Below are positions 21,730-29,830 of a stretch of 33,894 nucleotides of DNA, one piece after another. Below the pieces are notes generated by a model. The model was not told the origin of the DNA and did not search any database. It saw only the letters and a list, made by a program, of their open reading frames with translations. Position 1 is the stretch's first letter; every line of letters begins with the position of its first letter. The stretch is taken from assembly GCF_028736235.1 (NCBI RefSeq), contig NZ_CP117885.1:1-33894 (forward strand). Reading direction: 5' to 3'. The stretch comes from Lacticaseibacillus pabuli (GTDB lineage: Bacteria > Bacillota > Bacilli > Lactobacillales > Lactobacillaceae). Position numbers and translations under genes: made by a program.

Positions 21730-22547
21730 GGCTCTGGTGCAAAGTTTGCCTGGCAACTTCATTCTAGTATACTGAGTGACAAGAAACGAGGGATTGTGCG
21801 CATGAATTACTTTAAAGGACGCCACTTTCAACAGGATATCATTATAGTAGCCGTTGGCTACTATTTTAGGTTCAGTCTCAGCTACCGTGATATCGTTGAA
21901 TTGCTACGTGATCGCGGGGTTAGTGTGCATCACACCACGGTCATGCGTTGGGTTCATCATTATGGTCCCATCTTTAAGGCTTTATGGCGCCAACATCAAA
22001 CCTCCCATACCAAAAGTTGGAGGATAGACGAGACTTACATTAACGTCAAAGGTCATTGGACTTATCTGTATCGTGCAATTGATAGCAACGGTCTGACGCT
22101 CGACTTCGAACTGCGAAAGCATCGTGATTATGCGGCAGCCTATCACTTTTTGAAACGGCTTTTGACGACCAATGGTCGTCCTGATCGCTTAGTCACCGAT
22201 CAATATCGAGCAACACTTAAGGCAGTGAAGCACCTGATGAAACAAGACTACTTGAGCAAATCAGCACACCAATGTTCCAAGTATCGAAACAATTTAATCG
22301 AACAAGATCATCGATTCATTAAACGACACCGGGTGCGGTCAGCAAGTTTCCAAAGCATCCGAACCGCTAGTGCAACACTCAGCGGCATTGAAGTCATCCA
22401 TGCATTACGCAAGAAAACCCGACGAGAGCTAAGCCTCATCGGGTTTTCAGCCGTGGACGAATTAAAAGCGATGGTGCCAGCATAACCTACAACACCCTAT
22501 CAACAACTAGGTAAAAGGCACACTCTCAGACTATTTGCACCAGAGCC
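21730..22547 (+). mobile_element. IS6-family element, copy 1 of an identical pair
   Basis: 818 bp bounded by GGCTCTGGTGCAAA and TTTGCACCAGAGCC. The copy at 29013-29830 has the same length and orientation and differs, as far as I could read, at one base (G at 22474, T at 29757). The pair frames the degV to Ser-rich-protein segment as a composite-transposon-like unit. Flanking 8-bp duplications were not seen. Confidence 0.92.
21802..22485 (+). CDS. IS6-family transposase (copy 1)
   Basis: 227-aa transposase starting MNYFKGRHFQQDIII. The catalytic triad is seen in SWRIDETYINVKG (Asp), LVTDQYRATLKAV (Asp) and LIEQDHRFIKRH (Glu). GAGGG precedes the start. It ends KAMVPA, where copy 2 has KAMLPA. 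It appears functional; IS6 elements move by cointegration and can fuse plasmids. Confidence 0.93.
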   Translation: MNYFKGRHFQQDIIIVAVGYYFRFSLSYRDIVELLRDRGVSVHHTTVMRWVHHYGPIFKALWRQHQTSHTKSWRIDETYINVKGHWTYLYRAIDSNGLTLDFELRKHRDYAAAYHFLKRLLTTNGRPDRLVTDQYRATLKAVKHLMKQDYLSKSAHQCSKYRNNLIEQDHRFIKRHRVRSASFQSIRTASATLSGIEVIHALRKKTRRELSLIGFSAVDELKAMVPA

Positions 22548-22566
22548 GATATATGTGGTGAACCTA

Positions 22567-22595
22567 TTTACATCTAGTCTTAGAAACCATATAAT
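22567..22595 (+). promoter_or_regulatory. degV promoter
   Basis: TTTACA (22567-22572), a 17-bp spacer and TATAAT (22590-22595), starting just 20 bp outside the IS6 end, with AAGGAGG before the gene. Confidence 0.65.
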
Positions 22596-22625
22596 ATGGA
22601 TATTAAAGCCGCAAGGAGGCAGAAC

Positions 22626-23483
22626 ATGACCAAAAAAATTGCAATTGTCGTTGATTCGGGTTCTGATGTCCCTCAAAGTGTTCTTGATGAAAATAAAAAT
22701 ATTGCAGTCGTACCGCTGAATATTACTATGAATGGGCATAATTACCTTGATGCAGTTGATATCACACCGGATGAATTTTATTCGGCGTTAGCAACGGCGG
22801 AAATCTTGCCGAAGACGTCCAGTCCGTCACCACAAGCTGCCAAAGAAGCGATGGATGCGCTGTTCGCGGCTGGTTATCAGCAGATCCTCGGTATCACAAT
22901 TTCGAGCGCGTTGTCTGTGACGAACAACGTCTTTCAATTGGCCGCGCAAGATTTTCCCGCTGACACCGTAACCATTCTTGACACAAAAAGCATCGGCATT
23001 GGCAGTGGCATCCAAGCAGCCTATGCCGCATCATTGATCAATGCAGGGGAATCTTTTCAGGACGTGATTGCAAAAGTTCGTGCCTCAATCGTCAAAAGTC
23101 GGATTTATTTCTACGTGCCAACCTTGAAGTACCTCAGTGCCGGCGGTCGAATCGGCCGAGTGGCAGGCCTTGTCGGTTCGGTTTTGCACATTAAACCGGT
23201 GATCTCATGTGATCCAGAAGGCGTCTACTACCCTCTTTTTAAGGCGCGATCTGAAGAAAAAGCGATTCAAAAGTTGGTTGAACAAGTCAAACAGGATTGT
23301 TTAAAAAGCACCCACTATCGTTTAGGAGTAGCCCACGGGCAAAACCCATCTTTAGTTAAAAAGTTGGCAGAGAAACTTCGTGAAGCGACTGGTCGGCCAG
23401 TTGATTTTATTGGTGAGGTCTCACCGTCATTGGGCGTGCATACAGGGCCAGGGCTGATTGGGGCGACAGTTCAGTCGTATTAA
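22626..23483 (+). CDS. DegV family fatty-acid-binding protein
   Basis: 285-aa DegV/FakB-type protein that binds a fatty acid and presents it to the FakA kinase for phospholipid synthesis. The N-terminal motif IAIVVDSGSDVP, the lipid-binding PKTSSPSP and ISSALSVTNNV, the LKYLSAGGRIG stretch, and the final GPGLIGATV are all family features. ATG at 22626 is preceded by AAGGAGG; an upstream ATG lacks a ribosome site. It is monocistronic, with its own promoter and terminator, and lies just inside the IS6 unit. Usually a chromosomal gene, so the unit probably captured a chromosomal segment. Confidence 0.9.
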   Translation: MTKKIAIVVDSGSDVPQSVLDENKNIAVVPLNITMNGHNYLDAVDITPDEFYSALATAEILPKTSSPSPQAAKEAMDALFAAGYQQILGITISSALSVTNNVFQLAAQDFPADTVTILDTKSIGIGSGIQAAYAASLINAGESFQDVIAKVRASIVKSRIYFYVPTLKYLSAGGRIGRVAGLVGSVLHIKPVISCDPEGVYYPLFKARSEEKAIQKLVEQVKQDCLKSTHYRLGVAHGQNPSLVKKLAEKLREATGRPVDFIGEVSPSLGVHTGPGLIGATVQSY

Positions 23484-23536
23484 GGTGTTACAAAAATAAG
23501 TCACGCCTCTCAAGCTTTACCTAAAACGAAAAGCAG

Positions 23537-23584
23537 ATCAAAATTGCCCTTTTCTCAACAAATTGAGAAAAGGGCAATTTTGAT
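23537..23584 (+). terminator. degV terminator (22-bp perfect stem)
   Basis: ATCAAAATTGCCCTTTTCTCAA pairs without mismatch with 23563-23584 around a CAAA loop. The U-rich part is inside the stem end (ATTTTGATTTG). Confidence 0.75.
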
Positions 23585-23598
23585 TTGATAAAACAGTC

Positions 23599-24858
23599 GT
23601 AAATTGCAAGAACAAGTTAGCCAGTCGTTGAGGACAATCCCAGAACAGGCCGTTATCAAATAGAAGTTGTGGCGCTAGAGAGACTACTGGGCCATGCGGC
23701 GAACGCGCCGAGCTTCGGCCTCAAAGTTTTGCTGGGGTGTGCAGTAGCCCTGTTGTTTGCGAGGCAACTGATTCAAGCGGTCTTGCGTGGCCTGCACTTG
23801 ACTAGGGCTAATGTCATCTAGGGACATGCCCTTAGGGAAGTCCTGGCGGATCATCCGGTTATGTGCCTCGTTGGTGCCACGGTCGCAGGACGTGTAAGGA
23901 TGGGCGTAGAAGATCTCAGTTTCCGTCCCAGCAAAAGCAGTATTTAAGGCGGTGAACTCGGGTCCGTTGTCGGCTGTGATGGTCTTGATGCAAGCTCCCC
24001 ATTCGCGCTTGATTCCACGCAATGCATAGCTCACAGAGTCTGCATCTCGTCCTTCGATCAAGCGGAGAAGTTGGCAACGGGTCTTGCGCTCAATCAGAGT
24101 CAAGATGACGCTCTCCTTGCCATTGCGTTTACCGACAATGGTATCCATCTCCCAGTAACCGAACTGCCTGCGTCGTTCAACGACCTTAGGCCGTTCCTCG
24201 ATACTGCGGCCAGCCAGGCGCTTAGCCTTGGTGTGGTGCTGGTGAGAGGTCTTCCGCTTAGTCTTCTCCAACAGGTCGATATTTCGAATCTCTAGGCGTT
24301 GGTCGTCAATGTACTGGTACAAAGTCGAGGCACAAACAAGCTCTTCAGGAGTAAACAGCTTGTGTCGCTTGGCATAGCCGATTGAAGCATCCGGCGACCA
24401 TTTGTCCTGCTTAGCTCGCTGTACGTACCAGGCTAAGAAGACCTGTACGCTGGCGAACTTGTCAGGACGATGGCAGCTCAAGCGTGCAGTCTCGTAACGT
24501 GCCTGAGCAGCCTCTGGTAGGTATTGTCGATGGTAGACGCGCTTGCCATTACTCTTCTTGACCTGATCTACTGTACCTCGCTTGATTTCATTATTAATGG
24601 TCTGCGGGCAGACGCCAATTTCAGCAGCAATCCAACGATTGGACTTCCCAGCTTGGCGGAATCCGGCCACTTTTCCGCGCTCGAGTGATGTTAAGTGCTG
24701 ACCTTTTTGGCGGTGTGTGCTATCCTGTTTCTGCATCAAGACAATATCCTCTTCCATTGTTTGTGTAGGAACTTCAATGATACAGGATATCTGTTCTTGA
24801 TGTTTTTTATTGTCCAAAAAATTTTGAGACAGTGGCTAACTTGATTCTAAAATGCGCG
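23599..24858 (-). mobile_element. IS30-family element (second) flanked by 14-bp direct repeats
   Basis: Inverted ends share CAAGTTAGCCA (23613-23623; complement at 24833-24843) with further scattered matches outward. TTGATAAAACAGTC occurs immediately outside both ends (23585-23598 and 24859-24872). The right copy overlaps the stop codon of the response-regulator gene. The element is about 1.26 kb and separates degV from the two-component operon. Confidence 0.7.
23684..24736 (-). CDS. IS30-family transposase
   Basis: About 350 aa from ATG at 24736, which follows GAAGAGGA; starts at 24757 (ATG) or 24817 (TTG) are also possible. HTH region: LTSLERGKVAGFRQAGKSNRWIAAEIGVCPQTINNEIKRG. The DDE core is visible: FGYWEMDTIVGKRNG, TITADNGPEFTAL and DRGTNEAHNRMIRQDFPKG. 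The gene is complete and belongs to a different IS30 branch from the element at 9437-10560. Confidence 0.88.
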   Translation of the reverse strand: MQKQDSTHRQKGQHLTSLERGKVAGFRQAGKSNRWIAAEIGVCPQTINNEIKRGTVDQVKKSNGKRVYHRQYLPEAAQARYETARLSCHRPDKFASVQVFLAWYVQRAKQDKWSPDASIGYAKRHKLFTPEELVCASTLYQYIDDQRLEIRNIDLLEKTKRKTSHQHHTKAKRLAGRSIEERPKVVERRRQFGYWEMDTIVGKRNGKESVILTLIERKTRCQLLRLIEGRDADSVSYALRGIKREWGACIKTITADNGPEFTALNTAFAGTETEIFYAHPYTSCDRGTNEAHNRMIRQDFPKGMSLDDISPSQVQATQDRLNQLPRKQQGYCTPQQNFEAEARRVRRMAQ

Positions 24859-24870
24859 TTGATAAAACAG

Positions 24871-25479
24871 TCATTCCAACCACTTATTCTTCTTAGCCAT
24901 CTGCACGGCCTCAATTCGATTATGAACACCGAGCTTACTGAAAATAGCGGACAAATAGTTACGAACGGTTCCTTCTGAGAGAAATAGCGAGGCAGCAATT
25001 TGTTTTGACGATAAGCCGCTGGCGACTGCCGCCAAAACAGCGAGTTCGCGGTCGGTGAGGGGATTGCTTTCAGCTGTCACCATATTCGTGACTAATTCCG
25101 GGGCGTAAACCGTTTGGCCCGTCATCACTTTTCGAATAACGTCAATCAAATCATCACTGGGGCTATCTTTGAGCAAATAACCATTTACTTGGGCAGCAAT
25201 GGCGCGTTCAAAGTAAGCCTTCTGTGCGAAGGTCGTTAAAATAATGACTTTTGTTGGTAACTCACTGTCATGAATCTTATCGGCAACATCCAATCCGGTT
25301 AACTTGGGCATCTCGATATCCAGAACGGCAACGTCCGGTTTGAGCTGTTGAATGTCCTGCCACGCTTTTGCGCCGTCACCAGCACTGCCGAGCACGTGTA
25401 AATCATCTTCCAAGTCGAGTAGCTGGGTGAGGGCGGAGTTTAACATGCTTTGATCTTCCGCGAGATATAAGGTAATCAT
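24871..25479 (-). CDS. NarL/LuxR-type response regulator
   Basis: 202-aa regulator. Receiver domain with acidic pocket AEDQ, phosphoacceptor Asp54 (AVLDIEMPKLTG), Thr in ILTTFA and Lys in LLKDSPS. The C-terminal LuxR helix-turn-helix is LTDRELAVLAAVASGLSSKQIAASLFLSEGTVRNYLSAIFSKLG. It begins one base after the kinase stop, so it is coupled. It is the last gene of the ATPase-permease-kinase-regulator operon, an order like yvfRSTU of Bacillus. It probably binds the direct repeat at 28281-28319. Confidence 0.92.
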   Translation of the reverse strand: MITLYLAEDQSMLNSALTQLLDLEDDLHVLGSAGDGAKAWQDIQQLKPDVAVLDIEMPKLTGLDVADKIHDSELPTKVIILTTFAQKAYFERAIAAQVNGYLLKDSPSDDLIDVIRKVMTGQTVYAPELVTNMVTAESNPLTDRELAVLAAVASGLSSKQIAASLFLSEGTVRNYLSAIFSKLGVHNRIEAVQMAKKNKWLE

Positions 25480-25480
25480 A

Positions 25481-26620
25481 TTAGGATCGCACCTCCTTTG
25501 GTAGTGTTAATGAAACGAGGGTGCCTTGGCGATTATGGTCAATGCTAAACGTGCCATCAGCTTCGTGCATGTGACTGCGCATGCCGCTAATACCATTGGA
25601 ACCAGCCCGGACATAGTTTTTGGATTTGCCATCATCCTGAATGGTCACGGAATAGGTGGTGGGACTCTGATCAAATGTGATTTCCACCTGATGGGCCTGG
25701 GCATGGCGAATGACATTTGTGATGGCTTCTGTCATGACGGCACTAAACTGACTCTGAACCTTAGTTGGCCATTCAGTTGCTTCGTTTTCACCGCTAGTGA
25801 TCAACATGACGTCAGCCTCAGCGATATTTTTTCCTTGAGACAACAACATTTCGCTGAGGGACTGCTGATGGAGATCATTCACAATTGCCCGTACGAGTTG
25901 CAAATCATCACGACTTGTTTGCGCGATATCATCCAGTTCCTGTGCCACTCGCTCCGGAGCTTTGACAAGTAACTTTTTCGCCAATTCGGTTTTTAAGGTG
26001 ATCATCGAAAAACTCTGACCGAGCGTATCGTGCAAATCCCGCGCGATCCGTTCTCGTTCGCCACGTTGAATGACCACTTGCAGGCGGCGGTTCGTTTGCC
26101 GGAGTTGCCGCTGATGGATGACTGATCGGGAAAAAGTATACGCCAGCATTGGCGACGCAATCGGGAAAATGAGTCCTGAGATTTCGCCAAATGATGACTG
26201 AAAGATGCCTGGTTGCGCTAAATTAGCACGCCACAGGCCAATACCGATGATGACATAGTATGCTGAAGCAAACCACCGAAAATATTTTCGCGGATACCAA
26301 CCCAACATAAAAGAGACCTGCCATCCCGGGAAGATTAGCATGTAGTTGTTGAAAGCAAAGATCGAAAATAACCCTGTAATGCCTAATTCAAGTGGTATTG
26401 TGACCGGGAGCCATCGGTCAATTTCATTGACGAGTATGTAGACAATGAGAAATAAACCACACAAGCCAAGCCAAAACCAATCAGCCTCTGATTTAACGGG
26501 GATGAACTCAGCCATGATCGCAGGCAAATAGACCAGCCAAATATAGCTGGTCCATTCTAGATTTTTAATGCGTGTGATTAACTTACGCCTCACCCAAGGC
26601 CACGCCCTTTCGCTGTTCAT
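25481..26620 (-). CDS. Sensor histidine kinase (HisKA_3, DesK/YvfT-like)
   Basis: 379-aa kinase with five to six membrane helices in the first 185 residues and little extracytoplasmic sequence, as in intramembrane-sensing DesK-type kinases. The H-box is RERIARDLHDTLGQSFSMITLKTELA (about residues 189-214). The ATPase domain shows AVMTEAITNVIRHAQA (N-box), DDGKS and GSNGISGMRSHM (G-box). The gene starts 38 bp inside the end of the permease gene. The ABC transporter may be either its sensor partner or its output. Confidence 0.88.
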   Translation of the reverse strand: MNSERAWPWVRRKLITRIKNLEWTSYIWLVYLPAIMAEFIPVKSEADWFWLGLCGLFLIVYILVNEIDRWLPVTIPLELGITGLFSIFAFNNYMLIFPGWQVSFMLGWYPRKYFRWFASAYYVIIGIGLWRANLAQPGIFQSSFGEISGLIFPIASPMLAYTFSRSVIHQRQLRQTNRRLQVVIQRGERERIARDLHDTLGQSFSMITLKTELAKKLLVKAPERVAQELDDIAQTSRDDLQLVRAIVNDLHQQSLSEMLLSQGKNIAEADVMLITSGENEATEWPTKVQSQFSAVMTEAITNVIRHAQAHQVEITFDQSPTTYSVTIQDDGKSKNYVRAGSNGISGMRSHMHEADGTFSIDHNRQGTLVSLTLPKEVRS

Positions 26621-27347
26621 GCTTTGAGAGCACGATCACCAGTAAACCAGTCACCACAAACCAAGCAACAATGCCCAGCAAATTCGTTAAGTCTACTTTA
26701 GCACGGGAAGTGAGTTGATTTAATAGTTGATTCACAAAATAGGTGGGCATGAGTTCACCGATTGACTGCAACCACTTAGGCAACATGTTGATGGGCCACC
26801 ACAACCCGCTAACAATCGCCATCGGGAAAGTGATGAGGTTGCTGGCAAGACTGAGCGTTTCATATCTGCGAATGTACGATAAGCCGATACCGATCAACAT
26901 AATGGGCAATTGTCCGATCAAAACGACACCAAATAGCGAGAGCCATTGATCGAAATGAAGACTAACACCGTTAATGCCAACAGCTAAACTACCCATCACA
27001 GCAACTGAGAACAGACTCATCATTAACATCCAGAAAGCGACTGAAAGATAGTAGGGAAAGGTACCGTGAGCAGATAAGCTCAAGAAAGTAACAAGCCCTT
27101 GGTCACGGTCTCGTTTCAGAATCGCGGCAATTCCGAAGAGGGCACTAATCAGAACACTATAAACGATCATGCTATCCATATAACTTACATAGAACGACTT
27201 CATTTGTGTTGAAGAGCCGCTGACCATGACTTTTGTGAAGAGCAAATAGAAGCCAGCCGGCATTAGCAACGAAAAGAAGATATAGGAAAAGTTACGTAAA
27301 ATTAATCGTTTGCCATCAAAGGCAAGTTGCGTTTTAAAAGTTTTCAT
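26583..27347 (-). CDS. ABC-2-type transporter permease (YvfS-like)
   Basis: 254-aa integral membrane protein with about six helices (for example YIFFSLLMPAGFYLLF and SMIVYSVLISALFGIAAILK). It overlaps the ATPase gene by 4 bp (ATGA) and the kinase gene by 38 bp. It forms an exporter with the ATPase of this operon. Substrate unknown; peptide antibiotics or lipid-like compounds are usual for the family. Confidence 0.85.
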   Translation of the reverse strand: MKTFKTQLAFDGKRLILRNFSYIFFSLLMPAGFYLLFTKVMVSGSSTQMKSFYVSYMDSMIVYSVLISALFGIAAILKRDRDQGLVTFLSLSAHGTFPYYLSVAFWMLMMSLFSVAVMGSLAVGINGVSLHFDQWLSLFGVVLIGQLPIMLIGIGLSYIRRYETLSLASNLITFPMAIVSGLWWPINMLPKWLQSIGELMPTYFVNQLLNQLTSRAKVDLTNLLGIVAWFVVTGLLVIVLSKHEQRKGVALGEA

Positions 27348-28231
27348 TTTTCGTCGTCCTTCCCAGTCAATTGTAAAAAGATATCCTCCAGCGATTCCCG
27401 GGTCACGCTGACTTGATGAAGCCGATCCAACATAGGTACCAAGGCTCGGAGTGTTTGATCGCCATCCGTGCTATGGATGATCAGTTTGGGGGCAACAAGT
27501 TGAACCTTATCTACTGCTGGCAGGCCGTTGAAAATTGCTGACTGCAAATCGGTTTCACAGGTAATGGTCGCGCCAAGATGCTGTTTTTGAAGTGCTTGCA
27601 GGGAGCCGTTAAAGACAAAGCGACCATTTTGGAGGATTAAAAGCCGATCAGCAACTTGCTGAATTTCTTCGAGGTAGTGACTGGTAATCACCATGGTTTT
27701 ACCTTGCTGCCGCAGTTGTTCAATTTGCGTCCAGAAAGCTTTGCGAGATTGCGCATCCATGCCAACGGTTGGTTCATCCAAAAATAACAGATCAGGATTG
27801 CCAACGAGCGCAACAGCGAACGTGATTCGCCGCAACTGACCGCCGGAAAGAATGCCTAGCCGTTGTGGTTTCAAATCGCTTAAATGAAACTCATTCAACA
27901 AAGCATCCGGGTCAAGTGCACGAGGTGATTGCGCAGCGGCAAGCTGCATCAGGTCCCCGACGGTTGTGCCTGCAATCACCATGTCACCTTGGAGCATTGA
28001 ACCAAGACGAACTTTACTATCAGGCGCACCTGGGCGCTGACCAAAAACGCTGACTTCCCCAGTACCTGCTAAAAGACCGAGTAAAATATTCAGAAATGTG
28101 GTTTTACCAGCACCATTCGCCCCAATTAAGCCGACAATTTCACCTGGCTGAACCGTCAAATTAATGTCTTTTAGGACTGTTTTGTCACCGTAGCTAAATT
28201 TTAAATGTTCTGCTTGAATTACTGTGTTCAT
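27344..28231 (-). CDS. ABC transporter ATP-binding protein (YvfR-like)
   Basis: 295-aa ATPase. The start MNTVIQAEHLKF at 28231 is chosen because GGAGG lies 9 bp before it; the ATG six codons upstream overlaps that ribosome site. Walker A GANGAGKTTF, signature LSGGQLRRI, Walker B LLFLDEPTVG, switch TSHYLEE. A C-terminal accessory domain of about 80 residues follows. First gene of the operon. Confidence 0.9.
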   Translation of the reverse strand: MNTVIQAEHLKFSYGDKTVLKDINLTVQPGEIVGLIGANGAGKTTFLNILLGLLAGTGEVSVFGQRPGAPDSKVRLGSMLQGDMVIAGTTVGDLMQLAAAQSPRALDPDALLNEFHLSDLKPQRLGILSGGQLRRITFAVALVGNPDLLFLDEPTVGMDAQSRKAFWTQIEQLRQQGKTMVITSHYLEEIQQVADRLLILQNGRFVFNGSLQALQKQHLGATITCETDLQSAIFNGLPAVDKVQLVAPKLIIHSTDGDQTLRALVPMLDRLHQVSVTRESLEDIFLQLTGKDDEK

Positions 28232-28280
28232 TTCGTCCACCTCCACCATTGATACTACGCGATGGGTGGGCTAGCCAGTA

Positions 28281-28319
28281 GTCACGAATGTCATGAATGG
28301 TATGTGACAAATGTCATGA
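28281..28319 (-). promoter_or_regulatory. Direct-repeat operator of the ABC/two-component operon
   Basis: Two 16-bp copies, GTCACGAATGTCATGA (28281-28296) and GTGACAAATGTCATGA (28304-28319), agree at 14 positions and start 23 bp apart, close to two helical turns. They lie 50-88 bp upstream of the ATPase start. NarL-type regulators of the DesR/YvfU group bind tandem sites like this, so autoregulation by the operon's response regulator is likely. Confidence 0.6.
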
Positions 28320-28368
28320 TCCCTATGAAAAAAGCCTGTCTTTGAATTTAATCAAGCACGGTCAATAA

Positions 28369-28414
28369 AAAGCGGCTATCTGAAAGCTTAGTGGGGCTTC
28401 GCAGGTAGTCGCTT
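28369..28414 (-). terminator. Terminator of the Ser-rich protein gene
   Basis: On the - strand AGCGACTACCTGCGAAGC pairs imperfectly with GCTTTCAGATAGCCGCT and is followed by TTTTATT. It lies 14 bp after the stop of the truncated gene. Confidence 0.55.
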
Positions 28415-28427
28415 CAGTTGTAGCGCA

Positions 28428-29012
28428 CTATAACGGTATATCCGCCCCTTGATGCAAGCCTTTCTTAGTCTGATCGAAACTTTTATCGGACTTAAAGGCC
28501 CCAATGAGCTGCCGCATGTTCATGTCACTGTCACGTATTTCAGGCATGCTAGGCCGCAAAGTGGTACCGGGAACCGTGAGGCTGTATTGACTAGCAAGAC
28601 TGGTAATAGGCGTTTTGGACTGATACATATTGTAGAAGGCAACCTGCTCACCATCAATCAGGGCATAAAACATATAGTCTGTCTGATTGACCGAAGGGAT
28701 AAACTCAGAGAACACGATGAGTTTGCTGCTAGATCCCGGGACGAGATGATAACTGTAGGTTTCACTAGTACTGTTTGCGTAGTCAGCGACTTCGGATTGT
28801 TGTAAGCCGTTGAGGGTCCAGTAAGCCGTGAAGAACAAGGCCGCCCGGTCAGCGTCTGTCAGACCCGCTAGCTCACTGGCAGGTGCAAGTGGTGCTGTTT
28901 TCATAGCATCAATCGGGTAGGTGGTGTCGGTATTTTGCGTCCATGAACTTGAAGTGGCCGATTCATTGGTGACTTCGGACGAGGAACTTGCGGTGGAGGC
29001 ACTGCTGCTAGA
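28428..29012 (-). pseudogene. 5'-truncated Ser-rich, probably surface-exposed protein
   Basis: The native part begins at the IS6 boundary with a Ser/Ala-rich tether (SSSSASTASSSSEVTNESATSSSW) and continues into a globular region of about 165 residues (LTDADRAALFFTAYWTLNGLQ, YSYHLVPGSSSKLIVFSEF). The frame runs on into the IS6 end and would give a chimeric start there, but no native signal peptide or membrane anchor remains. Ser-rich linkers like this usually follow a lipoprotein signal or an N-terminal membrane helix. It was cut by IS6 copy 2. I do not recognise the family. Confidence 0.6.
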
Positions 29013-29830
29013 GGCTCTGGTGCAAAGTTTGCCTGGCAACTTCATTCTAGTATACTGAGTGACAAGAAACGAGGGATTGTGCGCATGAATTACTTTAAAG
29101 GACGCCACTTTCAACAGGATATCATTATAGTAGCCGTTGGCTACTATTTTAGGTTCAGTCTCAGCTACCGTGATATCGTTGAATTGCTACGTGATCGCGG
29201 GGTTAGTGTGCATCACACCACGGTCATGCGTTGGGTTCATCATTATGGTCCCATCTTTAAGGCTTTATGGCGCCAACATCAAACCTCCCATACCAAAAGT
29301 TGGAGGATAGACGAGACTTACATTAACGTCAAAGGTCATTGGACTTATCTGTATCGTGCAATTGATAGCAACGGTCTGACGCTCGACTTCGAACTGCGAA
29401 AGCATCGTGATTATGCGGCAGCCTATCACTTTTTGAAACGGCTTTTGACGACCAATGGTCGTCCTGATCGCTTAGTCACCGATCAATATCGAGCAACACT
29501 TAAGGCAGTGAAGCACCTGATGAAACAAGACTACTTGAGCAAATCAGCACACCAATGTTCCAAGTATCGAAACAATTTAATCGAACAAGATCATCGATTC
29601 ATTAAACGACACCGGGTGCGGTCAGCAAGTTTCCAAAGCATCCGAACCGCTAGTGCAACACTCAGCGGCATTGAAGTCATCCATGCATTACGCAAGAAAA
29701 CCCGACGAGAGCTAAGCCTCATCGGGTTTTCAGCCGTGGACGAATTAAAAGCGATGTTGCCAGCATAACCTACAACACCCTATCAACAACTAGGTAAAAG
29801 GCACACTCTCAGACTATTTGCACCAGAGCC
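29013..29830 (+). mobile_element. IS6-family element, copy 2 of the pair
   Basis: 818 bp, same orientation as copy 1, with ends GGCTCTGGTGCAAA and TTTGCACCAGAGCC. It interrupts the Ser-rich protein gene and closes the 7.3-kb repeat-bounded unit that starts at 21730. Confidence 0.92.
29085..29768 (+). CDS. IS6-family transposase (copy 2)
   Basis: 227 aa, identical to copy 1 except Leu for Val three residues before the end (KAMLPA). Same catalytic residues. Complete and probably functional. Confidence 0.93.
   Translation: MNYFKGRHFQQDIIIVAVGYYFRFSLSYRDIVELLRDRGVSVHHTTVMRWVHHYGPIFKALWRQHQTSHTKSWRIDETYINVKGHWTYLYRAIDSNGLTLDFELRKHRDYAAAYHFLKRLLTTNGRPDRLVTDQYRATLKAVKHLMKQDYLSKSAHQCSKYRNNLIEQDHRFIKRHRVRSASFQSIRTASATLSGIEVIHALRKKTRRELSLIGFSAVDELKAMLPA

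Noticed and set aside
24071..24295. Antisense frames within the IS30 and other transposase genes
   Set aside because: No ribosome sites or recognisable products; they are shadows of intact transposase genes.
28428..29114. A 228-aa protein starting inside IS6 copy 2
   Set aside because: The first ~34 residues are IS6 end sequence read backwards; the frame is a chance fusion to the truncated native gene.
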